From the NCBI GenBank assembly GCA_961205875.1, contig OY540820.1, positions 10,478,001 to 10,542,000 on the forward strand: DNA of 64,000 nucleotides, written 5' to 3'. The notes under the pieces were generated by a model, which was not told the DNA's origin, made no database searches, and was given only the letters and a program-made list of their open reading frames with translations. Position 1 is the first letter of the stretch. Every line of letters begins with the position of its first letter. The stretch is from Sialis fuliginosa. Lineage: Eukaryota; Arthropoda; Insecta; Megaloptera; Sialidae. Made by a program: the position numbers and the translations under genes. Positions 1 through 12,300 of this stretch are shown in pieces.

Positions 1-737
1 GATAGATATATAGAATATTTATAAGGCTCCTTAATGGGGATCTAAATAGATTAATTGATAAATAATATAATTTATTTTATATGGAATTAGAAAGTATCAG
101 TAAACAATGAAATACTTTAAAGACAACTAATTATTAATTACCTCAGACACCAGAAAACTACTTATTTGTTATAAAATAATAAATGTCAGTACTTAATAAA
201 TACCTATATACTAGTATATACCAAATATACCTAGTTGTACGTTGTACCCATCATAAAGTACATTTACTTTCAAAATTTGTCGGTATTGTGAGATTAAAAA
301 AATTCAGTCAAGACATATACGTATACTACTTGGACTGTTGAGAGCCCCTTGCAAACGCTATTTTTGAGTCATATTCTACTAATTGAGATCTAAATTTTAA
401 ACAGCACACATGCCTAGATATTTCTCCAAAATTTAATTGTTAACTTTTATATTTGTCTTTGGTAGTTCCGCCAAATCCTCGTTACCAATTTTTTTTTCAG
501 TAGTCGCCGAGTTAGGGGGGGGGGGGGCAAAATAAAATACCACTTGGAGCCATTTTTGAGTTAAAAAAAAATAAAAATAAAGTAAAATTCAAATCCAATT
601 AAAAATTTTCATATATTAAAAATTATTAAAAAGATATTAAAGAACATGGAAGTCATGTATAACTTATCCACACTGTTAATTTATATATGAGTTGAATGTT
701 TATGCATTTTTATTTAAAAAAAAAAAAAAAGTTTATC
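1..737. other. AT-rich non-coding stretch
   Basis: I see no gene here. The sequence is AT-rich with homopolymer runs, including a long G run near 516-528 and A runs near 560 and 716-730. The G run followed by CAAAA, with a TTTTGAG motif on both sides, resembles the degraded ends of local transposons, but no inverted-repeat pair could be fixed. Confidence 0.5.
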
Positions 738-808
738 TCTCCGGCGGGGAATCGAACCCCGGTCTCCCGCGTGACAGGCGGGGATACTGACCACTATACT
801 ACCGAAGA
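738..808 (-). tRNA. tRNA-Asp (anticodon GTC)
   Basis: Read on the minus strand this is a 71-base cloverleaf. The acceptor arms TCTTCGG and CCGGAGA pair over seven positions with one G-U. The D arm holds AGTGGTCAGT, the anticodon loop CCTGTCACG carries GTC, and the T arm contains the GGTTCGATTCC box typical of RNA polymerase III internal promoters. The body matches the conserved eukaryotic tRNA-Asp. There is no intron. A T run just 3' of the gene on the minus strand (the A run on the plus strand before 731) would serve as Pol III terminator. It should decode GAC/GAU codons. Confidence 0.95.
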
Positions 809-1794
809 CTTGTAAGGCGTGTGCCTAATAACGGTATATCTATATAACATTTATTTAAAATAATGTGTATATATGATCCACAGGTATGATCATAATATGA
901 TTGATTAATATATTATATTAATCAACAAAATTAATAATTATATGGTATGATGTAGTATAGCATTTCTTAAACTTAAACTATATTCACGAGATAAGATAAT
1001 ACACCTTTTGTTTTGTTTTAATTTTAATAAAGTGTATAATATGTATACATATATATACAAATTTAAAACCAAAAATCTTAGTAGTCTGATATTTATTATA
1101 TTTTGTTAAAATTCTACAGGCCATCCTTATATGGATATAATCACTGGCGATGCCTTCCCCCAACCTCGTAAACCAAATATAACAAATTTTACATTTTATA
1201 ATTTGTATATATAAATTTTATAATTTATAATTTTTATATATAAAAATCCCCCCACCCCCCGGATAAAAATGTTCTGCCAGCACAGTATAAAACATATTTC
1301 CATGCAGGTATTTAAAAACACAAAAAATAGAAAATGTAACAATTCTGCGATAAATATGTTAGTGTTATTTTTTGCGATTTTATACATATTATTCTACTGC
1401 ATTGACTACAGATTACAGAATTTATATATCTCCACTCTCCACCAACTCATTTTAGTACCAGTTTAACAACATTCCCGTGAGTCATTACTTGCAGTTGCAT
1501 TTTTTCAAATTTATTGTGTATCTTACTTTTATCTTTTATTTTCTTTATAATATACTTAAATAGACACATGCATTCAGTAAGGAATTCTCCTTACATTTTT
1601 TGTTAAAAATGGAGCATTTTTTTTATATACTTAATTAGTGTGAGAAGATTTACTTAATTTAACAAACAATTTTTAAACTGCACCTAGGTTAGATTAGAAA
1701 AAGTATTAGGTTACGTTAAGATATCTTAGGTTAGAATAGAAATAATAACAATTTAATGTTAATGTTTGTTGAAAATATTTTTATTTATTTTCAG
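809..1794. other. Non-coding stretch, probably an intron of the claudin-like gene
   Basis: No exon could be supported. A short open frame near 1269 contains a hydrophobic run but has no family resemblance and no convincing splice sites. The claudin-like gene downstream still needs an exon for its first membrane segment, so part of this stretch is probably its intron and the exon itself may lie before the window. Confidence 0.4.
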
Positions 1795-4700
1795 AAACAC
1801 CTAACATCACACCCACAGACTGCAGAAACGAGGGCTGTGCTTGAAGACATTAATGCCAAATATTATTATTATACAAGAACTCGAGGACTTTGGAGAGTTT
1901 GCTATCCAAAAGAACGACCTCCAACAAGTAATATATTTTGAACTATTCATTTTTCATAAGTTCTATAATCTAAAGTACAAACTACTCATGGAAAAAACTA
2001 AAGGGACACTTAATTTTATCAAAAATATTATTTATTTTCAAAGTAGCAAGGGTTATTTTCAATAAATTTTAGAACTGCGTAATATGAGTAAAAACTAAAA
2101 ACTGCCTTAAATGTTTGTCAATTATCCTTAATACTTTTTTTTACAGTAAAAACATACCTCAGTCCTGTAGAAACTCACTGCAATAATGTGAACTATTTCT
2201 TCCCTGACATGAACAATGAAACGGCAGACTTTTCTGAAGATGCCATGACGAGATTACGTAAGTTTGTTATATTAATTTTTTATTAAATTCATAATACATA
2301 ATGGTGTAGATATCAAATAACTGAACAATTAATGTTATGGAGATATATATATATTTAAATAATGCTTAACAAAAAAACACTGTCATCACAGTCCTGAATA
2401 TTTTTACTGCAATGTATGAAGAAATTTAAATAAATATTAATAATATTAAGAACACTACTGCAGAGCAAGAGTTTATAATGATTTTACATGTAATTTTTCT
2501 TTAGATATGGCAAGATCTGTGATTGCTCTTATAATTCTTTCCTTCGTTGTAACTGGAATATCCTGGATTACGGGGATCGCAGGATGCTGGGTTCGCGGAG
2601 CTGGTAGAATAGCAGCCACAGCTGCATTGACGTTACTGTCATGTCTTCTAGCGGCTGGGGCCATGGGATTATGGCACACTGTTGACTATTATGAAAAGGA
2701 AAAACTTGTTGGAGAAGAATTCTCCATGCAATGGAGTCAGGTAATATTAAAATATTTTTATTAAAAATCTTTATATTAACAGAACAATCCATAACAAACA
2801 AAAAATGAAACATGAACCTAGGAATCATTATTCTGCTACTGTATTCTCATTTATATCATTTTATCTGTCAATAATAATATAATTTAATTTCTATGTAATT
2901 ATTTACAAGTACAAGATTCAATTTAACTTGAATTAAAATATAAGTTAATAATCAACCCACAATTCAGGTTCTTCGTGACAATTCAACAACCACCTATGAC
3001 TGGTCATTTATACTTGGGTGGTTAAGTATCGGAGCTCAGCTGATCTCATGTATCCTGTTCTTCTGTGGCTCTCATTGCCTATCCCGTGAAGTAGAGCGTG
3101 AAAAGGAGTCAATGAACGTGCAATACATAATGCCTGGTACGAATATTATAATTAAGCGTATATGTTTATAGGTCCTCAGAGATAATGTGAAAATGTCATA
3201 CGACTGGAGCTATGTGCTAGCATGGTGTGCTATTGGGGCGCATTTCCTGACGGCTCTTCTCTATAGCGGGGCTGCTGTATGTCTGAGAAATGAACGGGAC
3301 AGGGAGGAGGCTATCAACATGCAGTACCTAATGCCTGGTAACTTTTGGGACTCTTTCTGTGTGTGTTTAACAATTAAGTAGTACAACAATACAATATTCA
3401 ATATTACGGTTCCTTAAAAATTTACTCCTAACATTTTAAACAAGTCGTTCATTTCAAAGTTTGCTATAAAATATACCAATGTGTGTGACGAATGAAATCA
3501 ATAATTAATGCAGGGCCAGAGGAAGGCGGCGAAAATGCGTGAGAATAGCATTATCAGAATTAAGTAAAAAGTGATATGAGGAGTAAAAAAAAAAGAAAGA
3601 GAGTGTAAAAGTAAATTTAAGGGGTGACAAAATCGTAATGACAACCAAAAAAATAGCAGAGGGTGCAAAAGTATGGAAAAAAAGGCAGTAATATGAATTT
3701 TTCACACACCATCTGAATCCCTAACGCCGGTCCTGAATTAATGTATCAACTAATTTAAAGGAACTGTAGATTCTTCATCTCAATGCAGCTTCATCAATTT
3801 CAATACCCCTCACCACTGCCAAAAAGCACATAATAAAAATTAAAATTTTTAAATATGTGAAATGATAGTAATTAACTCATTCTATTTATCTGCAAAATTA
3901 TTATTTTTAACAAGCATAATTCATGCTAATTTGTACAGTGATAATATATTAATCTTTATAATTATTAGACCCCCCCCCCCCTGGTTACATACACAACAGG
4001 AAAATACTGACATATTCAGTAATAATATTTTTGTTTTTAGAATAATATATACGATATATACTCTCAGAATGGTTATTGTTGTACTACTAAAATACAAAAA
4101 TCTGTTTCATTTAATGAAAATAATTTTTTTCATAAAATTTCTTTAACGTATTAACTATATTATCAATAGTTATTATTATTATTCAGCGAGTGTGTACTGG
4201 ATACCAATAATTGATATCATGTAAATTTGAAACAGATATCCAAATGCTATTTTATTTATGTGAAAACTATTACAAGAACTATATTTCAATAATAAAAGTA
4301 ATTTCACATAAATAATAAAATTCTTTTTTGATAATTTCTTAATTTACATACGATTTCTCAATTTCCAATAAAATTTTGCTTTGCTTGCTTTTATAATTTT
4401 TCATGCTTCTCTTTTAACATACTAAAATAAAAGAATACCAATTATTTTATATCAGTGGTGCGCACCATTTGTATTCAAAGGGCAATTAAAATTTTATTTT
4501 ATACCACAGGTTGGATTTAAAATTTTAATTCTCATTGTTTTTTTTTTTAACTAAAACGGATCACAATAATTATTTTTCGTTAACTTCACATTATTCATTA
4601 TTTACTCCTCCTCTTTAAATCCACCTGCAAATTATAAGAAATAGTTATTTTGTTACAAATGTAACTAAATAGGTATATGTTTGGATGTTATTTGTAACAT

Positions 4701-5065
4701 CTAAAAAATTTTTTTTTAAGAATTAAGTAAACACATTAATTAATTAACTCTCTTGCAATAAATCCTAAATTGGCAAATGTGTGACCATTATTATACTGCT
4801 ACTGTTTTTCATTCGTAACATTTGTTGTTAATTTTTATTTGTTTATATTTTAATATTAATATTTGATTAGGCGGAGAAGGGCTGTGCAAAAAAACTGGAC
4901 ACGGGTTGCGCATCACTATTTTAAATGCACGTGTAAAATTTTTATTTTATTTTTTCAGTTTATCCACAAAAACAACAATATGCATATGCTGGATACCCCG
5001 CACCTCCACAGGCCTATCCAGGTCCGTATTATCATGGGTCACAATATGGCCCCTACAATTATTAA
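1795..5065 (+). CDS. Claudin/PMP22-family four-pass membrane protein (5' exon missing)
   Basis: Exons: 1795-1927, 2147-2257, 2505-2740, then either 2968-3136 or 3172-3337, then 4959-5065. All phases join. The protein shows the claudin loop-1 signature GLWxxC (GLWRVC), two further loop cysteines nearby, then three membrane segments: RSVIALIILSFVVTGISWI, the alanine/leucine-rich stretch ending GAMGLWHTV, and a last one in the duplicated exon. The cytoplasmic tail is rich in Y, P and Q and ends HGSQYGPYNY. In known members the first membrane segment precedes GLW, so the start exon lies upstream and was not found. Insect claudin-like proteins act at septate junctions or in membrane organisation; which subfamily this belongs to I cannot say. 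The last intron carries two hAT-type miniature transposons. Confidence 0.85.
2968..3337 (+). other. Duplicated, mutually exclusive exon cassette of the claudin-like gene
   Basis: Two exons, 2968-3136 and 3172-3337, have the same acceptor phase (0) and donor phase (1) and encode homologous segments. Both start VLRDN, continue YDWS, carry a membrane helix, and end (V/M)QY(I/L)MP. Each has its own AG acceptor and a GT donor after ATGCCTG. The gap between them is only 35 bases, too short for a spliceosomal intron, so an mRNA should contain one or the other. The choice replaces the fourth membrane helix and its flanks. Confidence 0.85.
3511..3735. mobile_element. hAT-type miniature transposon (225 bp)
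   Basis: Imperfect terminal inverted repeats, CAGGGCCAGAGG at the left and CAGGACCGGCG read inward from the right, are flanked by a perfect 8-base target duplication AATTAATG (3503-3510 and 3736-3743). The 8-base duplication and CA...TG ends are hAT traits. No transposase remains. It lies in the last intron of the claudin-like gene. Its ends resemble those of the element at 18933. Confidence 0.85.
4453..4918. mobile_element. hAT-type miniature transposon (466 bp)
   Basis: The left end CAGTGGTGCGCACC mirrors the right end, which reads inward as TAGTGATGCGCAACC. The flanks TTTTATAT (4445-4452) and TTTTAAAT (4919-4926) match at seven of eight positions and look like an aged 8-base target duplication. 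No coding capacity is seen. The element ends 40 bases before the terminal claudin exon, so it abuts the acceptor region of that intron. Confidence 0.75.
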
Positions 5066-5737
5066 TCGCAAGTACTTTGTATTATTGTAAAACTGACAAA
5101 AATACTGTAGTATTGAATATTAATAGTAAAAGAACGATAGAAAAATAAAATATATATCTTATCAACGAAAAAATAAACGAAATGATATTTTATAGAACGA
5201 ATCACTCAGTCTGGTTGTTAAATTTTTTTTAACAAACTGTATGCATGCAAAAAAATATTTATAAAATTGTGTGTGTACATATTTGTATATATTAAGTATA
5301 ATTATAATACATTAAATAGTATATAGTTTTTTTTATAAATAAACTCATAAAAAATGTATGACAATAAATTTACATATCTCTATTTTTAAATTTTGTATTG
5401 ATATTAAAACTATTTTATTAAAAAATAAATGTGACTGCAATTTTATAGATGGTTAATACAAAATATTGTTTTATCCGATTTTGGAAAATAGTTATACAGA
5501 TCAAAATATATATTAATAATTAGTATTTTTTTTGAATGCGTGTATATATGTATATGAATGTATGCTTATTTTATATTGTGCGTATGATATTTTGATTGTC
5601 TAATGTTGTATTTTTAAGAAAGAGATGAATAAAAAATATATTTTTGATTAATAATTTGTGCTAACTTTTGTAGTACACACAACTACGTCAGTTGAAAAAT
5701 TGTTTTATGTATATATATATATATTTTTTTTTATTAA
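5066..5737. other. 3' untranslated and intergenic sequence after the claudin-like gene
   Basis: This AT-rich stretch follows the claudin stop codon and contains several AATAAA-like signals, for instance near 5145-5180, 5336-5342 and 5620-5640. I see no coding exon. A (TA)n run precedes the next transposon. Confidence 0.5.
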
Positions 5738-6034
5738 CCCCTTAACGCTTTGGGGGGGGGGAATATACACATAAACATAAGTAAAACACCAAGATTTTTT
5801 TAATTATAACATTGAAACAATTAAAATTGAACTAATAATAAATAATGATGAAATAATAAGTAATAATAATTATTTTCCAAATATTATTGTTATTTTTTTA
5901 ATCATTTTATGACCGAGTTCAGTTAATGAACATAATTTTCTTGTGCGTGAAAATTAATCATGCCCAAACTGAGCTCGGGTCTGGTCATTTCTGCCAGTTT
6001 AGTATGCCTGAGCTCGGGTCTGGGCGTTAAGGGG
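5738..6034. mobile_element. piggyBac-type miniature transposon (297 bp)
   Basis: The element is bounded by TTAA on both sides (5734-5737 and 6035-6038), the target site of piggyBac. The terminal repeats are CCCCTTAACGC at the left and GCGTTAAGGGG at the right. Near the right end a 14-base unit GAGCTCGGGTCTGG occurs twice as a direct repeat. No transposase frame is present. Confidence 0.8.
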
Positions 6035-6703
6035 TTAATTTTTATACTGTCATTTTTATTTGTCATAACACTAATTTATAAAATTTATTGATTACAAAAG
6101 TTAACACAATCATTATCAGTATTTTATAAATTAAAAAATAGATTTATTGATTTGAAAATTGAATTTATTCCTTTGTAGGAAAAATGATAAGCCATACTTT
6201 ATATAAGCTTGTTTTTATCCAACAATACATTTTTTTAAACATCACAAATATTGATTAGAAATTATATTTAACACTTGGACTTTGATTACATTTTGTTTTT
6301 ATTTAATTTTTATTTCAAATTAGTTTTCCTAGTCGAAACATGTAATAGAAGACCGTTATAGTATTTTATTTTATTTCTTACAATAGTATTTATTTATCAT
6401 ATCACCTGTATCTTTTATTATATTATAAACACATGTATTGTATTATAATACATTATTGCTATTTTTTAAATTCAATTTCAACTAAATGTATCAATTGAAG
6501 TACAGCAGATTATTATATAAATTGTAAGTTTACTTATAAGTTTAACAAGCTATCTATTTTATATAAATATTATGTAAGTAAATAAATTAAATTAATTTTT
6601 CATATAGTTTTTTATTTTAAATATCAAGGAACAATGACGTATTCGTAAACTCGTATCAACTCTAATGCCATCTACTATTACAACACTATAATATATTATA
6701 AGG

Positions 6704-7069
6704 CAGTGGTACTCAACCTGTGGTCCAAGGGTTTTTATGTGCGGTCCAAAATAATCATAATTATCAGATACTTTTTCAAACATTTAGTTTTGAGTAACAG
6801 TTTTGTTTCTGATAACTTATAATTTCAAGTACCAGAAAGCAGATACATCGAATTTATGACCGTTTTTAACGTATAAAAATAACTATTATTTATTTACCCA
6901 CAATATATATTTTTTCTTATTGAAATATCTTTTGCCATTCAAAAAAACCTGATCGAAAAAAAATTCAGTCTGGGAGCTCGTGATAGATTGTGAAGGCAAT
7001 AGTTGCGGCCACGTAACGTAGCAAAAATCGGTATGCGGCCCAAAGGAAAAAAAACATTGAGTATCGCTG
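6704..7069. mobile_element. hAT-type miniature transposon (366 bp)
   Basis: The left end CAGTGGTACTCAACCTGTGG and the right end, reading inward CAGCGATACTCAATG, form the familiar hAT-type terminal repeat (CAGNGNTNCTCAA). The flanks TTATAAGG and CTATAAGA match at six of eight positions, consistent with an eroded target duplication. It lies just upstream of the first zinc-finger gene. Confidence 0.75.
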
Positions 7070-7305
7070 CTATAAGAAGTTAATTATTGCGTACATTGCG
7101 TAATTTTGGGTTTTTACAGTTCTAGGACATATCGCTTGAGTGATCTATATACAACTTAATATACTTCGTCGTATATTTGGTTGCCTAACATATTTTTAAA
7201 AATACTATATTGTAGTATACATTACTACTTTACCGACAATATTTTGAAACTAGACAGCTGTTATTTGTTTGTTTGGTTAGTTTAATTAATAAAATTCATA
7301 AAATT

Positions 7306-8900
7306 ATGACTGAAACAGTTAATTCATTAAGAAAATCTGATTTTCATCTTGTATGTCGAATATGTTTAACACAAAAAAATGAAATGCTCCCAATATTTAA
7401 TTCAGAATTATTATTGATGCTACATTCTTTTACAACTGTAAAGGTTATATTTTACTCATTTTTAATTTTTACATGTATACTTACCTACACATTTTATTAT
7501 AATATATTATATTATTAACTTTGATATTTTTAATAAATGCAGGTGACTGAAAATGATGGTCTCCCAACATCAATTTGTAATGATTGCTCCAAAAATATAT
7601 ATAGTTCATTTGATTTTAAATGTTTATGTGAAGAATCAGATAGATTATTACATCAAATATTAGAAAGCGAATCAAATAATTCTAATTTAATATCAAATGT
7701 ACAAAATGTAGATCATTTTATTTTTACAAACTCAGATAAAGAAGATGAAATACTGACAAATGAGCATTTAATACCTGATAAATATGACACTAATTTTCAA
7801 GATAGTGCAAATGAAGATGAGTCAAATACACTTTCTGATTCTCAAGAAACAACTCTGATTATTAATGAAGATGAAGATTGTGTTAAAAGTGAAAATAAAT
7901 TATATAAAAACCGAAAAAAAAGTTTGAAACAATTGGTAGAATGCAAAACATGTAATAAAGTTTTAAAATCACAAAAACATTATGAAAGACATTTAAAAAC
8001 ACATTCTAATAAAAAAAACAATACTTGTGAGATATGTGGGAAAATTTTTGCAGAAAAAAGTAAACTCATCAGACATCAAATTGTTCATAATCCTAATAAC
8101 ATTCCATGTTTAATTTGTGGAAAAACTTTTTCCTACGATTTCACTTTAAGAGAACACCAAAAAAGATACCACGAAGGTCAACTGGTAAAACATGCTTGTA
8201 CTGTGTGTAACAAAGAATTTGTGAATATAAAAAAACATATGTTGACTCATACACGAGATCCCAGTATTAAACCTTTTAAATGTTTATATTGTCCGAAAAC
8301 ATTTCTATTAAAAGTAAGCATATGTACATGTCTGAAAACTGAATTATTATTATAATACTGAAAATAAGTTGCATTTAACTGATATTTGTATATACACTTA
8401 TAGTCTATGTTTGTATTTCTGCGACTTGCATCCATAAAACAGTCAAGTACTGAATTATTTTCTGTAGTAATGTAAATTAAACATCAAATATTTTTTTCAA
8501 ATCAAATTTTTTATAGGTAACTTTAAATCATCATATTTTAATGAAACATACTGCAAATCCTCCACCAGCTACAAAATTATGCTCCGTTTGTGGAAAACGC
8601 TGTCATTCTACAGGAGAATTAAAGAAACACATGACACGGCATTCGGATGTACGTGCTTACGTGTGTACTAGTTGCGGAGCTGCATTTAAGTTACGCAGTT
8701 CTTTAAACTTCCATGTACGAAGTCGTCACGCTGGTGTAAGACCACACGTGTGTAGTGTGTGCAGTAAGGCATTCCATTCAGCTACACATCTTCGAAGACA
8801 CGAGAAAATACATACAGGAGTTAAACCGTACGAGTGTGTCGTATGCAATAGGAAGTTTAGTCAAAGTACTGGATTGAAAACGCACTTAAAAATTCACTGA
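7306..8900 (+). CDS. ZAD domain C2H2 zinc-finger protein (ZAD-ZNF 1)
   Basis: Exons 7306-7443, 7543-8313 and 8517-8900 give 430 residues. The start is the ATG at 7306; the frame is open a little further upstream but without another ATG. The N-terminus is a zinc-binding ZAD dimerisation domain: CRIC near residue 17, and CNDC after the first intron. An acidic linker follows, then nine C2H2 fingers, the fourth short (CTVCNKEF...HMLTH). The second intron cuts the fifth finger. ZAD-ZNFs are arthropod nuclear DNA-binding regulators. The paralogue at 14462 has the same finger order but no intron in finger five. A polyadenylation signal AATAAA lies near 8991. The gene converges on MTR4. Confidence 0.9.
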
Positions 8901-9316
8901 TCACTCTATGTATACGTATTTTATTATTTAACTATGTATAATTGCAAGTATTAGTTCTGTCTTTATATTAGTATTACTATATTGATGAAAATAAAGTACC
9001 TATTAAATTAAAACAGAATTACTCTAACTATTTTCTATTCCAATGGTCAGCAATTAATTTGTTGTTATTAAAAATCTACATTTATTTTTACTATTAATTA
9101 TTAGCAAAAGCTATTGCTATTACTAAAAAAATTTACTTTTAGCATTTACTAGTTAAGGATTGAATGGGTGCAGAAAACAAAAATCATTTCATAAAAACAT
9201 ATTTTATTAATATAAAAATTTTATCCACAATTTTCACTGAAAAACAAAATCTTCAATTATTTCAAATAGGACATTTTACAAAATACTTTTAATATTTTAT
9301 TTAATAATAAAAATTT

Positions 9317-12300
9317 TTATAGATACAAACTGGCTGCAAATATAATATCTCTCTTAATTAATCTGATCCCTTCGCTAAATTTATTTTCAAGTTCAGAATT
9401 CCCCATACTTTTAGCAGCTTGACATAACTGGCGCAGCAACTCTTCAAGTCTACGCATGCATCTTATAATGGATCCTTCAAAAATATCTGTCATTTGACAT
9501 AAGTTAGTAAAACTTGAACCATTACACCAAGCATAAACGACATCCATTAAAGAAGGTTTAAATTTTTCTACGTAACTATCTTCTTCTATGTTTAATTTTG
9601 AATCCTTTGATACTTTGGCTATTCTATAATGAGATAAATACGAGATACAAATAATATACATTCGTCAATAAAATTAAAGGAATTTTTTATTTATCTTAAA
9701 AAATGTTAAATGTAAATTACCGTCGAGCAAGATCTTGCATTTGTCTCAATGGACCTGATAATTCCTCAGCCCGTGCTGGCATTTCTTTACTTTTTTCATC
9801 ACAAACGAAACAACTCAATAATGAAACACATAACGCTGGTTTTATAGCATCAAAGATTCCGTTAAATATCATTTCTGTCAGTAATAATTCATCAGCACTG
9901 AAAAGCATTAATAATTTTAAATAAAATGTAAACTTTAGATTATCTAGCAGTTTACCTGCTAAGTTCACAAGCTATTCTTCCCTTCAAATGAATGACATCG
10001 CTTTCGTCGCAATACCCAAGTCTACGTAAAACTTTCTTTCTGTTTTTTAATTCGTCCATTTGTAAAAGTGATTTTGCTTTTTTCAATTGTACAGTTAAAT
10101 TTTCTAATTCATTCCAACATTTTGCTTTCTCTTTATAATTTGCAAGAAGGTCTTGCACACCATCAGCATTATGTAACGGATGTTCCTGCAATCTATTAAA
10201 AAATTATAATATGAATATTACTGATAAACTGTAATTACAATTTCCATTCTACCTTTTCCGAAACATAGTCAGGTCATCATTTATTTCTTTAAAATCTGGA
10301 TCTTTAATCTGCATATCGTTAATAGGATTGAGTAAAGGTGGACCGTCAGGGAATCGTTTTTTTACTTGCTGCAGAATTTTCAATACAGATTTTCTTGCAT
10401 CAGGTGGTCTTAGATCACTTGGTAAATGTACTCGAACTGATGATATGTGCATTACCAATTTATTAGAAACTGGAACAACTTCTACGCTGCCAGCCTACAG
10501 AGATTCATATGAAATATATTAAACATTGAGCAATTTAAAAATAATTTTACTTACTTCTCCTGGTGGACAAGCTTTAATAATTCCACTTCCTTTATTACTA
10601 TCTGTTTTTATATTTAGCAAAATATCAATAACTAGTTTTGTTTCTAATGGTGAATCTTTATTAGAACCATGACCATAACTTTCAGTAGTCTTTTTATGAT
10701 TAATAATCACACCCCAATCAAATTCTTCATCATACTGTTTGATCTAAAATAAAATTGTAGTCAATAAACACCTGACTTAAAAATAAACCTTTATTTCAAT
10801 ACCTTTATTAAACGTCCAGGATGTAAAAATGGAATTAAATACTTTGGTTTAATTATAAATGTCCTATGTTTGGCATATAAATCATCTATTGTTTCTTGAA
10901 TTTTATAATATGATTTTACTTTGCCTTCATTTTCAATATTAAAGGAATTATATTCACTGTATTTATCTTTATGTTCTACAAACAAACAAAATATAATAAG
11001 ATCTAAGAGTTATATTAAAATTATAACATGACTTATTTTTCTTCTGCAAGCTTTTATCCACAGAAAATTCCTTCACAATTGTTGCGATTTTCAATATAAT
11101 ATAAACATTACAGCAATGATAAATATGTATGAAATAACTGCAATGCATGTCGCAAGCTAACAAATGTTTGTAGATATATCTGTCTTTACTTTACTAAGTA
11201 AGTACACAGAGACATGATTTAAAAATAAGACAGGCTGTGTTAAATATCAATTATGTATAAATAATTGCACTTGACTTACTGTTATATAACTCTGGTATAG
11301 ATGCTTGATTTTGGAATTGAAAGAACGATCTCTCCATCATATATTCAGGATTAATTTCTTCAACGCGTAGTAAATTAAGTACCATGTTGTATGTTAAATG
11401 AAAAGCAGACATAATTGGGTCTGGTTTCCCTTGTAAAATTTCACGACCAATTGTTGGTGACACTTGTTCGTTTACCATCAAAACGACGATACCTTTTTCA
11501 TCAAGACCACGCCTTCCTGCTCGTCCTGACATTTGTATGTATTCTCCTGAAGTTATCTAAACAAAAATTTCTCCATTATTTGAAAATTAGAATTTTAATT
11601 TTACCACAATGATAATTATTTCCATGACTCTTTGATCTGTTTCCAAGAAAATCAGCAAAAAAGAGAAATATTATAAAAATCAACAATTATATATACCCAT
11701 CTATTCTCTTTTCCGTCAAATTTCCGCATTCCGGTAAAAAGTACAGTTCTTGCAGGCATGTTCAATCCCATTGCAAATGTTTCAGTTGCAAATAAAGCTT
11801 TTATAAGACCTTCACCAAACATAATTTCAATCGTCTCTTTTAAAATTGGCAACAAACCTCCATGATGTATACCGATTCCACGACGTAAAAATGGTAAAAC
11901 GTTTACTACTTGTGGTATTTTTTTATCTTCTTCACTTAGTACATCCATTGCATTATTAAATACTTCATCAACAAGCTTCTTTTCTTCAACTAAATAAAAA
12001 TAATAATGAGAAATAAAATACAAAACTATTTTTATATAAATTCACACAATACCTGTATTAAAATCTAGTTTAGCCATCTGCATTGCATATATCTCACATT
12101 CTTTTTTACTGAAACTAAAGACGATAACTGGAGAAAAATTACGCTCCATAATCATTTTAACAACTTGAAACACGTTAGTTTGAGCTGCGTTATTTTTCAT
12201 TCCTCCTTTTCGACCTCTCTGATTATCTCCTTTTGCTGCATCTCCAGAAGATTGAAGCACAGTCATAGCGGCATTGAAATTCTCTTCTTTAAATTGACCC

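Noticed and set aside
1269-1466. Hydrophobic open frame as possible first membrane segment of the claudin-like gene
   Set aside because: No donor in the right phase to join 1795 and no claudin-like sequence around the helix; the true exon is more likely upstream of the window.
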